Shown piece after piece: positions 7,568 through 15,341 of a stretch of 39,212 bases of DNA. The stretch is taken from the NCBI GenBank assembly GCA_016789905.1, contig JAEUQC010000157.1, forward strand, positions 1-39,212, in the 5' to 3' direction. A model generated the notes under the pieces. The model had not been told where the DNA came from, ran no database searches, and saw only the letters and a list, made by a program, of their open reading frames with translations. The position numbers and the translations under genes are program-made. Position 1 is the stretch's first letter, and each line of letters opens with the position of its first letter. The stretch is from Bryobacterales bacterium (GTDB taxonomy: Bacteria > Acidobacteriota > Terriglobia > Bryobacterales > Bryobacteraceae).

Positions 7568-8819
7568 GGCGCTTGCCGAACTGATCGTAGAGCTTTGTGT
7601 GTCGCGTCTCCAGGCTCACCGGGCGGCCCTGAATCCACATCTGCTTCACTTGCGAGCGGGCCTCGAGCGGGTCTCCATCGGTAAGAATCAGGTCCGCCCA
7701 CTTGCCAGCTTCGATGGAGCCAATGCGGCTGTCGACACCCCATATTTTCGCGGCGTTGATAGTGACCGCCCTCAACGCCTCTTCATAGGGAAGCCCGAAC
7801 GCAACCGCGTTCGCCGCTTGAAATGGCAGGTTTCGCGCAAACTGCACGCTGAAGGTGCCGAAGGCGAAGGTGACGCCGGCCTTGTGCAATTCCGCGGGCA
7901 GAGTGAAAGCAGAATCGTATGGGGAATCCTCCTCCAACGGGAGTTCCAACGTCTCCCCAAGAATCACGGGGATTCGTTTTTCCGCGATCTCCTTCACCGC
8001 CGCGCCGGCCTCGCGCACGCCCGCGAGCACGATCTTCACATTCTCCTTCGCGCCAAATGCCAGTGCATCCTTCACTGCTCGCTCTCGTGGTGCGAAGATC
8101 ATCAATGACGCTTTGCCCTCCAGAATGGGCAACATCGCGTCAAGGCGGCGGTCCAAAACGAACCCGGCGCCGCCGGCGGCCTTTCGCCGTTGGTAGGCGC
8201 GCGCCTGCTCAAAGAAATCGCTCAGCAGTTTCAACCGTTCTTCGTAGCGCCGCTTTGTCTCGGCAAACGGCCGGCGTCCGGCTCCGAAGGTGGAACTGAA
8301 CGTCCCCGTGGTTAGCGTTGGCATGCGCATCTGCATGGTCACGTTGCGCTCAATAGCCATCTCCTCCCACGTCCAGCCGTCCAGATGGACCAGCGCGGCC
8401 TGGCCGCCAATGATGCCGCCGCCGGGGTAGATGAGCGAAGTGGTGATGCCGTTGCCGCGCGTCACTGGAATGTGGTCGCTTGATGGATTGATGGCCACAA
8501 CCGCGCGCAGTTGGGGGTTGAAATCGCCCAACTCAACCAGGTCGGACGTCTCGCGCACCGAACTCACCTCAGCCATGCCGATGTTGCTCGCCGAATCAAT
8601 CAACCCGGGGTAGACGTGCTGCCCTTTGCCATCGATTACCTTCGCGGATTTCGGCGCGGCAACCCTTGCGCCGAAGGCGGCTATCTTGCCATCGGTGACG
8701 ACCAGCGTTCCGTTTGGAATCGACGCGGATGTGACCGGGTGAATCGTCACGTTACGTAGAACAAAGCTATCGTCGGCGGCAAATGCCGCCACGGCCACTA
8801 GCAATCCCAATACTCTCAC
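7560..8819 (-). CDS. Exported amidohydrolase-family protein lacking metal ligands
   Basis: A 419-residue protein with a Sec signal (MRVLGLLVAVAAFAADD) and the overall outline of imidazolonepropionase-like amidohydrolases: an N-terminal beta-sandwich with V-T-DGKI-A, the G-Q-H-V-YPGLID strand, and a C-terminal GSIEAGKWADLILTDGDPL segment. The normally invariant H-x-H after PGLID is replaced by S-A-S-N-I-G, and the late catalytic Asp (usually in a S-D-x motif) is missing, replaced by FGTFSVQ. It is therefore probably not a metal-dependent hydrolase and may act as a structural partner of the neighbouring active paralogue. The start is GTG at 8819, overlapping the upstream stop as GTGA. Last gene of the five-gene operon. 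Confidence 0.85.
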   Translation of the reverse strand: MRVLGLLVAVAAFAADDSFVLRNVTIHPVTSASIPNGTLVVTDGKIAAFGARVAAPKSAKVIDGKGQHVYPGLIDSASNIGMAEVSSVRETSDLVELGDFNPQLRAVVAINPSSDHIPVTRGNGITTSLIYPGGGIIGGQAALVHLDGWTWEEMAIERNVTMQMRMPTLTTGTFSSTFGAGRRPFAETKRRYEERLKLLSDFFEQARAYQRRKAAGGAGFVLDRRLDAMLPILEGKASLMIFAPRERAVKDALAFGAKENVKIVLAGVREAGAAVKEIAEKRIPVILGETLELPLEEDSPYDSAFTLPAELHKAGVTFAFGTFSVQFARNLPFQAANAVAFGLPYEEALRAVTINAAKIWGVDSRIGSIEAGKWADLILTDGDPLEARSQVKQMWIQGRPVSLETRHTKLYDQFGKRPN

Positions 8820-10162
8820 TGGGGCCTCCGTCCACCGCCGGCCGGACGGGCCGGCGCCGCCGCGGCCTTCTGCTTTTCGGTCAATTGCCTGCGCCGCGCG
8901 GCCTTTACGGCGCGTTCGCTCATGTCTTTGTCGCGGTCAAAATACATTTCGCCGTCGATGAATACCTTCTGCACCTTGGCATAGTTTGACAGCGGGTGCT
9001 TGTCATAGATCACCAGATCGGCATCCTTACCGGCCTCAATGGAACCGACGCGGTTGTCGATCGCCAGTTGCCGGGCGGGATTGATTGTGATGAGAGCCAG
9101 GGCTTCGACATCGGTGAGTCCGCCGTAGCGAATCGTCTTTGCCGCTTCCTGGTTCAAGTGGCGCATCATCTCCGCGTCGTCAGAATTCAACGACACCAGC
9201 ACGCCTTTTTTGTGCATCAGGGCGGCGTTGTAAGGAATCGCGTCGAAGGCTTCCATTTTGTAGCTCCACCAGTCGCTAAAGGTGGAGGCGCCGGCGCCAT
9301 GTTCTTTGATTTCCTTCGCTACTTTGTATCCTTCCAGCACGTGCTGCAACGTGCGGATTTTGAAACCAAATTCATCGGCGACGCGAAGCAGCATAAGGAT
9401 CTCATCGGCGCGGTAACAGTGCGCGTGTACGTGACGCTTGCCTTCGAGCACCTCAACGAGCGGCTCCAGTTTCAGGTCGCGGCGGGGCGCGATCAACCGC
9501 TCCCCTTTCGCGGCGCGCGTGCGGTAGTCATCCCATGCGGCCTTGTAAGCGCGTGCGTCGGTAAACGCTTCGCGGATCACGTCTTCCACACCCATGCGCG
9601 TGGCGGGGTAACGCAGGCGGCCGCCCAGACCGGAATCGCCGCCGCCGCGCCGCTTCGGATTTTCGCCGAGCGCGAATTTGATTCCAGGCGTCGCGCCTTC
9701 CAACAGAATCTCCGGCGCGCCCTTTCCCCACCGCATTTTGATGACGACGTTTTTGCCGCCGATGGCGTTGGCGCTGCCGTGGAGGATATTTGCAGTGGTG
9801 ACGCCGCCGGCAAGCGCGCGATAGATGCCGATCGCCTCCGGGTCCACCGTGTCCTCGATGCCCGTCATCGACGAGACCGTGACGGTCCCTTCGTTCACAG
9901 CCTCGGTACCGATATGCGAATGGCAATCGATGATTCCGGGCATTACATATTGCCCGCCGGCGTCAATGATCCGCGCATCGGCCGGCGCGGTGACGGTTGG
10001 CCCTACTTCGGCAATCTTGCCGTCGCGGATCAAGATCGACCCATCGAACGATCCCTTCGTCACCGTCAGTATTTTTGCATTGCGGATTACAGTCACCTCC
10101 CCCGCCGCAAACGCGGCCAGGGGCGCGAGCAGGAAACCTCGCAGAAACTTACGCCGGTCCAT
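8816..10162 (-). CDS. Exported metal-dependent amidohydrolase (catalytic member)
   Basis: A 448-residue amidohydrolase-superfamily enzyme with a leader MDRRKFLRGFLLAPLAAFAA (twin-arginine-like, R3-R4). Metal ligands are present: H81 and H83 in GIIDCHSHIG, later His residues in HVHAHCY and TLQHVLEG, and Asp in LNSDDAEMM. The C-terminal GSIEAGKDADLVIYDKHPL closes the beta-sandwich. It should hydrolyse a cyclic amide, dipeptide or similar C-N bond in the periplasm; the substrate cannot be read. Start choice: the ATG at 10162 has a strong GGGAGGA eight bases upstream, whereas a longer frame from 10189 lacks one. It overlaps the upstream paralogue by 14 bp and the downstream paralogue by 4 bp. The Ala/Pro/Arg-rich C-terminal tail is probably disordered. 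Confidence 0.92.
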   Translation of the reverse strand: MDRRKFLRGFLLAPLAAFAAGEVTVIRNAKILTVTKGSFDGSILIRDGKIAEVGPTVTAPADARIIDAGGQYVMPGIIDCHSHIGTEAVNEGTVTVSSMTGIEDTVDPEAIGIYRALAGGVTTANILHGSANAIGGKNVVIKMRWGKGAPEILLEGATPGIKFALGENPKRRGGGDSGLGGRLRYPATRMGVEDVIREAFTDARAYKAAWDDYRTRAAKGERLIAPRRDLKLEPLVEVLEGKRHVHAHCYRADEILMLLRVADEFGFKIRTLQHVLEGYKVAKEIKEHGAGASTFSDWWSYKMEAFDAIPYNAALMHKKGVLVSLNSDDAEMMRHLNQEAAKTIRYGGLTDVEALALITINPARQLAIDNRVGSIEAGKDADLVIYDKHPLSNYAKVQKVFIDGEMYFDRDKDMSERAVKAARRRQLTEKQKAAAAPARPAGGGRRPQ

Positions 10163-11486
10163 TGGTCTGTCCTCCCGCCGCCGGTTCAAACTTCTTGCCG
10201 TCCACGAACACCATCTTCACCGCCGTTTTCTCTGCAAGCCAGTCTCCATCGGTGACGAATAGATTTGCAATTTTGCCTGGCTCAAGGCTTCCCAGGCGGT
10301 CGTCCAAACCATAGATGCGCGCGGCGTCCAGCGTCATGGCTCGCAGCGCGTCATCATTCGCCAGCCCCGCGTCCACGGCACGTTTCACGGCCCGCCTGAT
10401 ATCGGCCGGGCGTTCCACGCCGCCAGAGTAAAAAGCAAACCGAACGCCGGCCTTCGCCAGCGCCGCGGGCCCGGCCGGAGCGTTCTCGCGTATCTCCAGC
10501 GTCCGCAGGGAGTCCACCACGTCCGGGTCGGATTCACGATCCCGTTCTGGCCATTTCAGATTGATCAGAAGAGGGACGCCCGCGGCTTTCAAAGAGTCCG
10601 CCGCGCGCCAAGCCTCACTTCCGCCGTACAGCACAAAGGGGTTCTTCAATTCCCGGCCGAAGCGGATCATCCGGTCAATCTCCACCTTGCGTGAGGCCGG
10701 CAGGAGAAGACGCGGCGATTCCAGCACACCTTCCAACGCCCGATCGTAGGCCGGCCGCTGGAGGCCGCGTGGGTTCTGGGTGTACATCGCTTTGGCGGAT
10801 TTGTAGTGCGCAGCGTCCAGATAGACCTGCCGAACATAGGCAATCGAACCCAACAGCGAGCCGGGGAAGCTGGTGAAGCCGCGCACGGAAAGCGAAAGAA
10901 ACTGGCCGACGGGAGAACTGACCACCATGTCGCCGGCACGGCCGCCGCCCAGGTTTAGCGCCGAGCCTTGCCCGGCGAAGATACCGGTTGGCGGAAAGAC
11001 GACGGCGGTGGTGAATCCCGCGTTCCGCGCGGCCGTCAACGCGGGATCGTTAGGCTGTACGAGATCGGCGGCCTTCAGCCAACTGGTGTTCGACGGCCGC
11101 TCTTCCGGGCCGCCATCGTCCTGGAACTGCACGTTGGAAGGCGAGTCGTCACCACCACCGCCGCGTCGTGCGGCGGTGGGCGCGGCGGCGGGGCGAGAAG
11201 CCGGCGCATCGGCAGCGGGGGGAAGACCCCAGCGGCTCAGGGCATCGATGAGCCCAGGGTAGACATGAAGCCCCTTCCCGTCGATGGTCCAAGCGCCGGC
11301 GGGGACATCGGCGCCGGAGCCAACGGATTCAATCAGACCATTGCGAACAACGATTGTTCCGCTCGAGATAATCGGGCCGGATGCCGTGTGGATGGTGGCA
11401 TTCTGGATGGCATAGATCTCAGGCGAGCCGCTTTGCCCGTGGGCAATCGCACCCGCCGCCGCAAGAAGCATGGAACGGCGTCTCAT
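10149..11486 (-). CDS. Exported amidohydrolase-family protein, degenerate active site
   Basis: A 445-residue paralogue with a Sec/Tat-like leader (MRRRSMLLAAAGAIAHGQSG). It keeps the family's framing motifs (IDGKGLHVYPGLID near residue 80 and LGSLEPGKIANLFVTDGDW near the C-terminus). After PGLID it reads A-L-S-R-W-G instead of H-x-H, and the late Asp site reads AFYSGGVE. Residues about 95-130 form a low-complexity Ala/Pro/Arg/Gly insert. It resembles the 7560-8819 protein in lacking ligands, so the two may be non-catalytic subunits around the single active enzyme. It starts 6 nt after the alginate-lyase-like gene with no ribosome-binding site of its own, consistent with coupling. Confidence 0.85.
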   Translation of the reverse strand: MRRRSMLLAAAGAIAHGQSGSPEIYAIQNATIHTASGPIISSGTIVVRNGLIESVGSGADVPAGAWTIDGKGLHVYPGLIDALSRWGLPPAADAPASRPAAAPTAARRGGGGDDSPSNVQFQDDGGPEERPSNTSWLKAADLVQPNDPALTAARNAGFTTAVVFPPTGIFAGQGSALNLGGGRAGDMVVSSPVGQFLSLSVRGFTSFPGSLLGSIAYVRQVYLDAAHYKSAKAMYTQNPRGLQRPAYDRALEGVLESPRLLLPASRKVEIDRMIRFGRELKNPFVLYGGSEAWRAADSLKAAGVPLLINLKWPERDRESDPDVVDSLRTLEIRENAPAGPAALAKAGVRFAFYSGGVERPADIRRAVKRAVDAGLANDDALRAMTLDAARIYGLDDRLGSLEPGKIANLFVTDGDWLAEKTAVKMVFVDGKKFEPAAGGQTNGPA

Positions 11487-11492
11487 TGAAAT

Positions 11493-12521
11493 TCATGGTA
11501 ACAGCCGGACGGCCTCACCACGCGCAGCGCGGTCCAGCACCACGAATAGAAGGTTCTTTCCCTCAAACGGCGCGATCTGCTTTCCCTTCCATGTTTCGGG
11601 CGCCGCGACAAAAGGAGCGACGTAGCGGACCGCGTCGCGAATGGAGCCGGAAGCGGCGGTTCGGTACTCCCACAAGTCAATGCCGTCACGCTGAGCAAGG
11701 GTGGCCACTACTGCCCAGCCGTCCAAATTCATGGCGGAATAGGAGAGCGACTTGGTGCGCGCCTCTTCCTGCGGACAGGCGCCGTTGGCGCGAATCTGAC
11801 CGGGAATCATGCGCTCTTTTATCCGGGCATAGACGCGGTCGCGCAGCGCCCGGTTTTCTGTGTAGTGCGCCAGCGCCAACACCTGGCCGGCCCACCACGT
11901 GCCGTGGTTGTTTTTGGCATCCCCTTCCGCCGCACCGATTTTGCTTTCCGTCAACCACCGCGCATACTCCGCGCACCAGGACCGCAAAGCCGCCCGCTCC
12001 ACTTTTGTGAACCCGCCGGCCTGTTCCAGGCGCTGCAGTCCCTCGACCGCCCAAATCAATCCGCGCGTGTCAATAATGCCAGCGCTGCGGCCGGAGTTGC
12101 GATTCCGGATTGCTTGCCCATACTCCAGGTGCGGGTTCATTCGAGTAGACTCGCGCAAAAACCAGACGCGCGCCACTTCTTCGCCGCGGCGCAGAGCCTG
12201 CTTGTCGTGGAGCAATGACGCGCGCAACCCGAGCGCCAACAGGTTCTTGTACATTTCGCCAAACAGACGCCGGTGCGCGTCGAACCGCTGTGGAAACGTC
12301 TCACCGTCGCGGCGAAGAAATGGGGCTTTCGGGTCTTTCGGATCGGGCCACCAATAGGGAGCTTCGCTGTAGTAATCGTTGGGCCGCAAGCCCGCCTGGG
12401 GCGGCGCCACACTGGTGATCGTCCATGGGCCGTTTTTCAACGCAGCGCGCGTGGCGGCATCCAAGCCATCGACGGACGCGCCCGGCGCAGCGAGCAACGA
12501 AACCAGCAGCAGCAGTTCCAT
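11493..12521 (-). CDS. Alginate-lyase-domain protein (PL5-like alpha-toroid)
   Basis: A 342-residue exported protein with a short signal peptide (MELLLLVSLLAAPGAS). Motifs of the alginate lyase fold are visible: NDYYSEAPYWWPDP (48-61), RDGETFP, MNPHLEYGQ (128-136), and NNHGTWWAGQ (204-213) carrying the Asn/His pair used for beta-elimination. A SLSYSAMNL segment near 260 could provide the catalytic Tyr. It would cleave a uronate-containing polysaccharide in the periplasm or outside the cell; alginate itself is not proven. It overlaps the upstream TIM-barrel gene by one base (TGATG), so translation is coupled. Length is close to the family norm. Confidence 0.88.
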   Translation of the reverse strand: MELLLLVSLLAAPGASVDGLDAATRAALKNGPWTITSVAPPQAGLRPNDYYSEAPYWWPDPKDPKAPFLRRDGETFPQRFDAHRRLFGEMYKNLLALGLRASLLHDKQALRRGEEVARVWFLRESTRMNPHLEYGQAIRNRNSGRSAGIIDTRGLIWAVEGLQRLEQAGGFTKVERAALRSWCAEYARWLTESKIGAAEGDAKNNHGTWWAGQVLALAHYTENRALRDRVYARIKERMIPGQIRANGACPQEEARTKSLSYSAMNLDGWAVVATLAQRDGIDLWEYRTAASGSIRDAVRYVAPFVAAPETWKGKQIAPFEGKNLLFVVLDRAARGEAVRLLP

Positions 12522-13459
12522 CAGACCCAGCCGGCCTCCGCCGACAGTGTCCGCAACATATCCAGATCGCGCTTCATGGCCGCCAACACCTGCGATTTCG
12601 GGATGGTGATGCGAGTCAGGCCTTTGTCGGCGCCGCCGAGGTCGTACTCATAGTGAACCTGTGCAGGACCGGAGAACCCGCTTGCCTTTGCCATCTTCAG
12701 AAACTCCCGCGTCTGCACCATGCCGTCGCCGATGGGGCACCAGTCCACACGCCACTTGCCATTGGCGCCCTTGCCCCATTTGAAGTCCTTCAACGCGATG
12801 CCGCCCGTTAGCGGCAGCGCGATCTTCGATGAGTGAAGCCAGCCGCCCAATCCGCCCTCGATCGTCGCGTGCGCAACGTCGAAATTAAAGCTCACATACC
12901 GCTTGTCGGTATCGCGCAGCAGCATCCACAAGTCCCACTGCGAAGCGCCGACGCGACCGGCGCCGGAATGGGTATGATACATGGCGCACAGGCCGAGTTC
13001 CTTGTTGAACGCAGCCAGATCCCGCACGCGAGGAGCGAACTCCTTCAACTGGTCGGGCAGAGATTTGCCGTCCTTGTACTTAAAGCCGTCCCAGCGGTAA
13101 TGGGTGAGGCCGAGCTTTTGGGCGGCGCGCAGCACGGGCTCGGTGTGGGGCGTAGTCATGTCACCGATGTCGGTGGTGATCATCGTCAGCTTCAGCCCCG
13201 CCGCGCGGATCGATTCGGCCGCCTTCGGCAAGTCCTCAGCTACCCGTTCCGGAGTCACGTGGCCGCCCTTCCGGACAGTCAGGTCAACACCCTCAAACCC
13301 GACTTCCTTCGCGGCCGCCGCCATCTCCGCCCACGGCAAGAAATGCAGATGCTTGGAGAATACGCAGAACTCCATCCTGCCCGAAGCCGCCGCGACCGTA
13401 CCAGCGCCCAATGCCGCGGCCAAGAAGCCGCGCCTGTTCACTTCATTGCTTGTTACCAT
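12521..13459 (-). CDS. Tat-exported sugar-phosphate isomerase/epimerase-like TIM-barrel protein
   Basis: A 312-residue protein with a twin-arginine leader (VNRRGFLAAALGAGTVAAASG, R9-R10 in two short blocks) and an AP-endonuclease-2/xylose-isomerase-like barrel: VGFEGVDLTV, LGLTHYRWDGF, MYHTHSGAG with metal-binding His, SFNFDVAHA with Asp/His, and GPAQVHYEYDLGG with a late Glu/His. Such proteins isomerise or oxidise sugars or inositols. Export is unusual compared with cytoplasmic homologues but common in Acidobacteria and Planctomycetes. First gene of the five-gene leftward operon with an alginate-lyase-like enzyme, suggesting a role with a sugar or uronate product. The ATG at 13459 has AAGGG directly adjacent. 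An internal GTG would still keep the RR motif. Confidence 0.87.
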   Translation of the reverse strand: MVTSNEVNRRGFLAAALGAGTVAAASGRMEFCVFSKHLHFLPWAEMAAAAKEVGFEGVDLTVRKGGHVTPERVAEDLPKAAESIRAAGLKLTMITTDIGDMTTPHTEPVLRAAQKLGLTHYRWDGFKYKDGKSLPDQLKEFAPRVRDLAAFNKELGLCAMYHTHSGAGRVGASQWDLWMLLRDTDKRYVSFNFDVAHATIEGGLGGWLHSSKIALPLTGGIALKDFKWGKGANGKWRVDWCPIGDGMVQTREFLKMAKASGFSGPAQVHYEYDLGGADKGLTRITIPKSQVLAAMKRDLDMLRTLSAEAGWV

Positions 13460-13497
13460 CCCTTACAAGCTCTCCCATTCTGAAGTTCCACGCAACC

Positions 13498-13920
13498 ATG
13501 CCCAAATCCCCAACCGATGGAATCCGATTCACCTGCCAGCCCGGCTGCACTCGCTGCTGCGATATGGAGGGGTTTGTCTATCTGACCGAGGCCGACCTGG
13601 TTAAGGCCGCAGCCTATTTAGAGTTGTCTCCGGAGGAGTTCGAACGGCGCTATGTGTATCGAACACGCCACCAACGAAGGCTGCGCAAGCCTCGGGGCAG
13701 CCAGTGCGAATTCCTGACCGAAGGCGGCTGCGGCATTCATCCGGCAAAGCCCACGCAGTGCAGGCTGTTCCCTTACTGGCCTCATTTGCTGTCGTCGCGC
13801 CGGGAATGGGAAAAAACTGCAAAGTGGTGCCCTGGCATTGGACAGGGGGAACTGGTGCAGATCGGTGAAGCCCACGAGCGCGCGGAGGAGATGAAGACGG
13901 CCTATCCGAATTTTTTCTGA
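13498..13920 (+). CDS. YkgJ-family cysteine cluster protein
   Basis: A 140-residue cytoplasmic protein with eight Cys: C13, C17, C20 and C21 (CQPGCTRCC), C70, C78, C88 (QCRLFPYWP) and C111. This is the pattern of the YkgJ/UPF0153 family, thought to bind zinc or an Fe-S cluster; biochemical role is not established. The ATG at 13498 was chosen because longer in-frame starts would extend into the divergent operon, and the Cys cluster begins right after it. No clear Shine-Dalgarno is seen. Only 38 bp separate it from the divergent TIM-barrel gene, so the two promoters must overlap. Its end lies 5 bp from the converging ArsR gene. Confidence 0.9.
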   Translation: MPKSPTDGIRFTCQPGCTRCCDMEGFVYLTEADLVKAAAYLELSPEEFERRYVYRTRHQRRLRKPRGSQCEFLTEGGCGIHPAKPTQCRLFPYWPHLLSSRREWEKTAKWCPGIGQGELVQIGEAHERAEEMKTAYPNFF

Positions 13921-13925
13921 CGCGG

Positions 13926-14234
13926 CTACTCCCGCAGCAGGCCTTCCAGCCGGTCGAATCGCGTGTTCCAATTTGCGCGCCGCCGGCGAACCCATTCGTC
14001 AACCACCGCGAATCCCGCGGGCTCGACGCGGCAGGTTCGAACGCGCCCGGTCTTTTCCGTCTTCAGTAGCCCACTGGCTTCCAGAATGCGCACATGCTGC
14101 ATTACTGCGGCCAGCGACATGGGAAACGGCTCGGCCAGGCGCGTGACGGGCAGCGGTCCGGCGCTAAGGTACTCCACCATCGCCCGCCGTGTGGGGTCGC
14201 CCAACGCGTGGAACACGCGATCAATTGGCAACAT
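13926..14234 (-). CDS. ArsR-family winged-helix transcriptional regulator
   Basis: A 102-residue DNA-binding protein. It opens with VFHALGDPTRRAMVEYLS, the hallmark of ArsR regulators of the SRPBCC-linked type, followed by a helix-turn-helix (VTRLAEPFPMSLAAVMQHV, about 30-48) and wing (LLKTEKTGRVRTCRVEP). There are no metal-binding Cys pairs, so it is unlikely to sense metals. The ATG at 14234 overlaps the upstream SRPBCC gene by 14 bp; a longer frame would only replicate the SRPBCC region out of frame. The order SRPBCC then ArsR is the reverse of the usual arrangement. Probably represses its own operon. Confidence 0.92.
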   Translation of the reverse strand: MLPIDRVFHALGDPTRRAMVEYLSAGPLPVTRLAEPFPMSLAAVMQHVRILEASGLLKTEKTGRVRTCRVEPAGFAVVDEWVRRRRANWNTRFDRLEGLLRE

Positions 14235-14682
14235 TTGCAAGCACCGCCGTGAGAGTATCCAACAGGTGGCGCCAACCCATCTCCCGCATTGCCGCACCAT
14301 CTGAGCCTTCAAAGAAGGCCGATTGCTCCGTGAATTGCAGAAGCGTCCCAGCCCCATCGGCACGGAATTCAAACGTCGCCAAGGACGCCGATATTCGACG
14401 GCCGTCAACCGCCATCGAATAGGCCAGCACAATTCGTTCATTCTGGGCGATATCCACGTATATCGAGTCGTTTCCGAAGACCACGGCCGGACCGCCTGGC
14501 CCCAAAGTGCCCCGAGACCGCGTTCGTTCCACACCGCCAACCCGGAAATCGAGCGAGTGTTCCAACACCGCGCCCGAGGCGAACCAAAGCCGCTTTTTCT
14601 CCGCGTCCGAGAACGCCGCAAAAACTGTTGCCGGTGAGGCGGCATAGCGCCGCTCTATTCCAAACGTCGCATGGGTGACCAT
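14221..14682 (-). CDS. SRPBCC/AHSA1-domain protein
   Basis: A 153-residue START-like ligand-binding fold protein. Characteristic motifs are IERRYAASPATVFAAFSDAEKKRLWF (in two blocks), FRVGG, GRRISASLATFEF, TLLQFTEQSAF and GWRHLLDTL at the C-terminal helix. These proteins bind hydrophobic ligands or act as small enzymes or chaperone co-factors; the ligand here is unknown. Translationally coupled to the ArsR regulator by a 14-bp overlap. No clear Shine-Dalgarno precedes the ATG at 14682. Confidence 0.9.
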   Translation of the reverse strand: MVTHATFGIERRYAASPATVFAAFSDAEKKRLWFASGAVLEHSLDFRVGGVERTRSRGTLGPGGPAVVFGNDSIYVDIAQNERIVLAYSMAVDGRRISASLATFEFRADGAGTLLQFTEQSAFFEGSDGAAMREMGWRHLLDTLTAVLANVAN

Positions 14683-14718
14683 AGAAATACAGGATCCGCG
14701 AAGCGACGAGAAATAGTC

Positions 14719-14734
14719 AAGTAAACACTTAAGT
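14719..14734. promoter_or_regulatory. Candidate ArsR operator upstream of the SRPBCC-ArsR genes
   Basis: The 60-bp gap upstream of the SRPBCC gene contains AAGTAAACACTTAAGT: two inverted AAGT/ACTT pairs, one with a 4-bp spacer and one abutting. On the minus strand it touches a TTGACT that could be a -35 box. Short AT-rich inverted repeats near the promoter are typical ArsR sites. The match is short and the -10 element is not convincing. Confidence 0.3.
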
Positions 14735-14742
14735 ATTGAAAA

Positions 14743-15318
14743 TTACGCGCGGCCGCCGAATTCTCGCGTTTCGGTGGAGACCTTTACCTTTTCGCCTTCC
14801 TTGATAAACAGCGGCACCTTGATTTCCAGGCCTGTTTCCAGTCGCGCCGGTTTGGTGACGCTTCCGCTGGAGGTATCGCCGCGAACACCCGGTTCCGTAT
14901 AGGCTACGGTAAGTTCCACGTTCGGCGGAAGCTGCAGGCCGATGGGGTTGCCGTTGTAGCGGTGGAGATGAATGAGCGTGCCTTCCAACAGGAAATCGAG
15001 CGCATCGCCCATCACGGCTTCGGGAAGCGTCAGCGTTTCAAAGCTGTCCTGGTCCAGGAAATGGGAGCCGTCGTTGTCGCTGTACAGGTAGGTAGCCGGT
15101 ACCATTTGCAGGTCTGGTTCCTTGAACTTTTCGCCTGCCTTGAACGTCTTTTCAAACACCGCGCTCGTCAGCAGATTGCGCATTTTCAGGCGTACCAGGG
15201 TCTGGCCGCCCCGGGCGGTCGGCGAACTGATCTCCGACTCCAGGCAGGCATATGGGACGTTGTCCAATTCGAACAAAGTCTTCCGTTTCACACTAATCGC
15301 ATCAATCAATACGGCCAT
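14743..15318 (-). CDS. efp: Elongation factor P family protein, EfpL/YeiP-like loop
   Basis: A 191-residue three-domain EF-P family protein that binds stalled ribosomes between the P and E sites to help form difficult peptide bonds. The N-terminal KOW-like domain carries SSPTARGGQ with Arg36 at the loop tip; canonical EF-P of this phylum usually has a PG-N/K-type loop. The SPTARG string is that of E. coli YeiP (EfpL), which has an unmodified Arg. Domains II and III look normal (LPPNVELTVAYTEPGVRG, then TKPARLETGLEIKVPLFI). The end, TREFGGRA, also resembles YeiP. Start ATG at 15318 has GAGGA six bases upstream. It follows the esterase gene by 23 bp. A separate canonical efp elsewhere in the genome would be expected. 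Confidence 0.9.
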   Translation of the reverse strand: MAVLIDAISVKRKTLFELDNVPYACLESEISSPTARGGQTLVRLKMRNLLTSAVFEKTFKAGEKFKEPDLQMVPATYLYSDNDGSHFLDQDSFETLTLPEAVMGDALDFLLEGTLIHLHRYNGNPIGLQLPPNVELTVAYTEPGVRGDTSSGSVTKPARLETGLEIKVPLFIKEGEKVKVSTETREFGGRA

Positions 15319-15341
15319 TCATTCCTCAGAACAAGTATAAA

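Noticed and set aside
8816..8819. Possible frameshift between the two downstream amidohydrolases
   Set aside because: The GTGA overlap is a normal coupled stop/start, and both products have their own leaders and complete C-terminal motifs.
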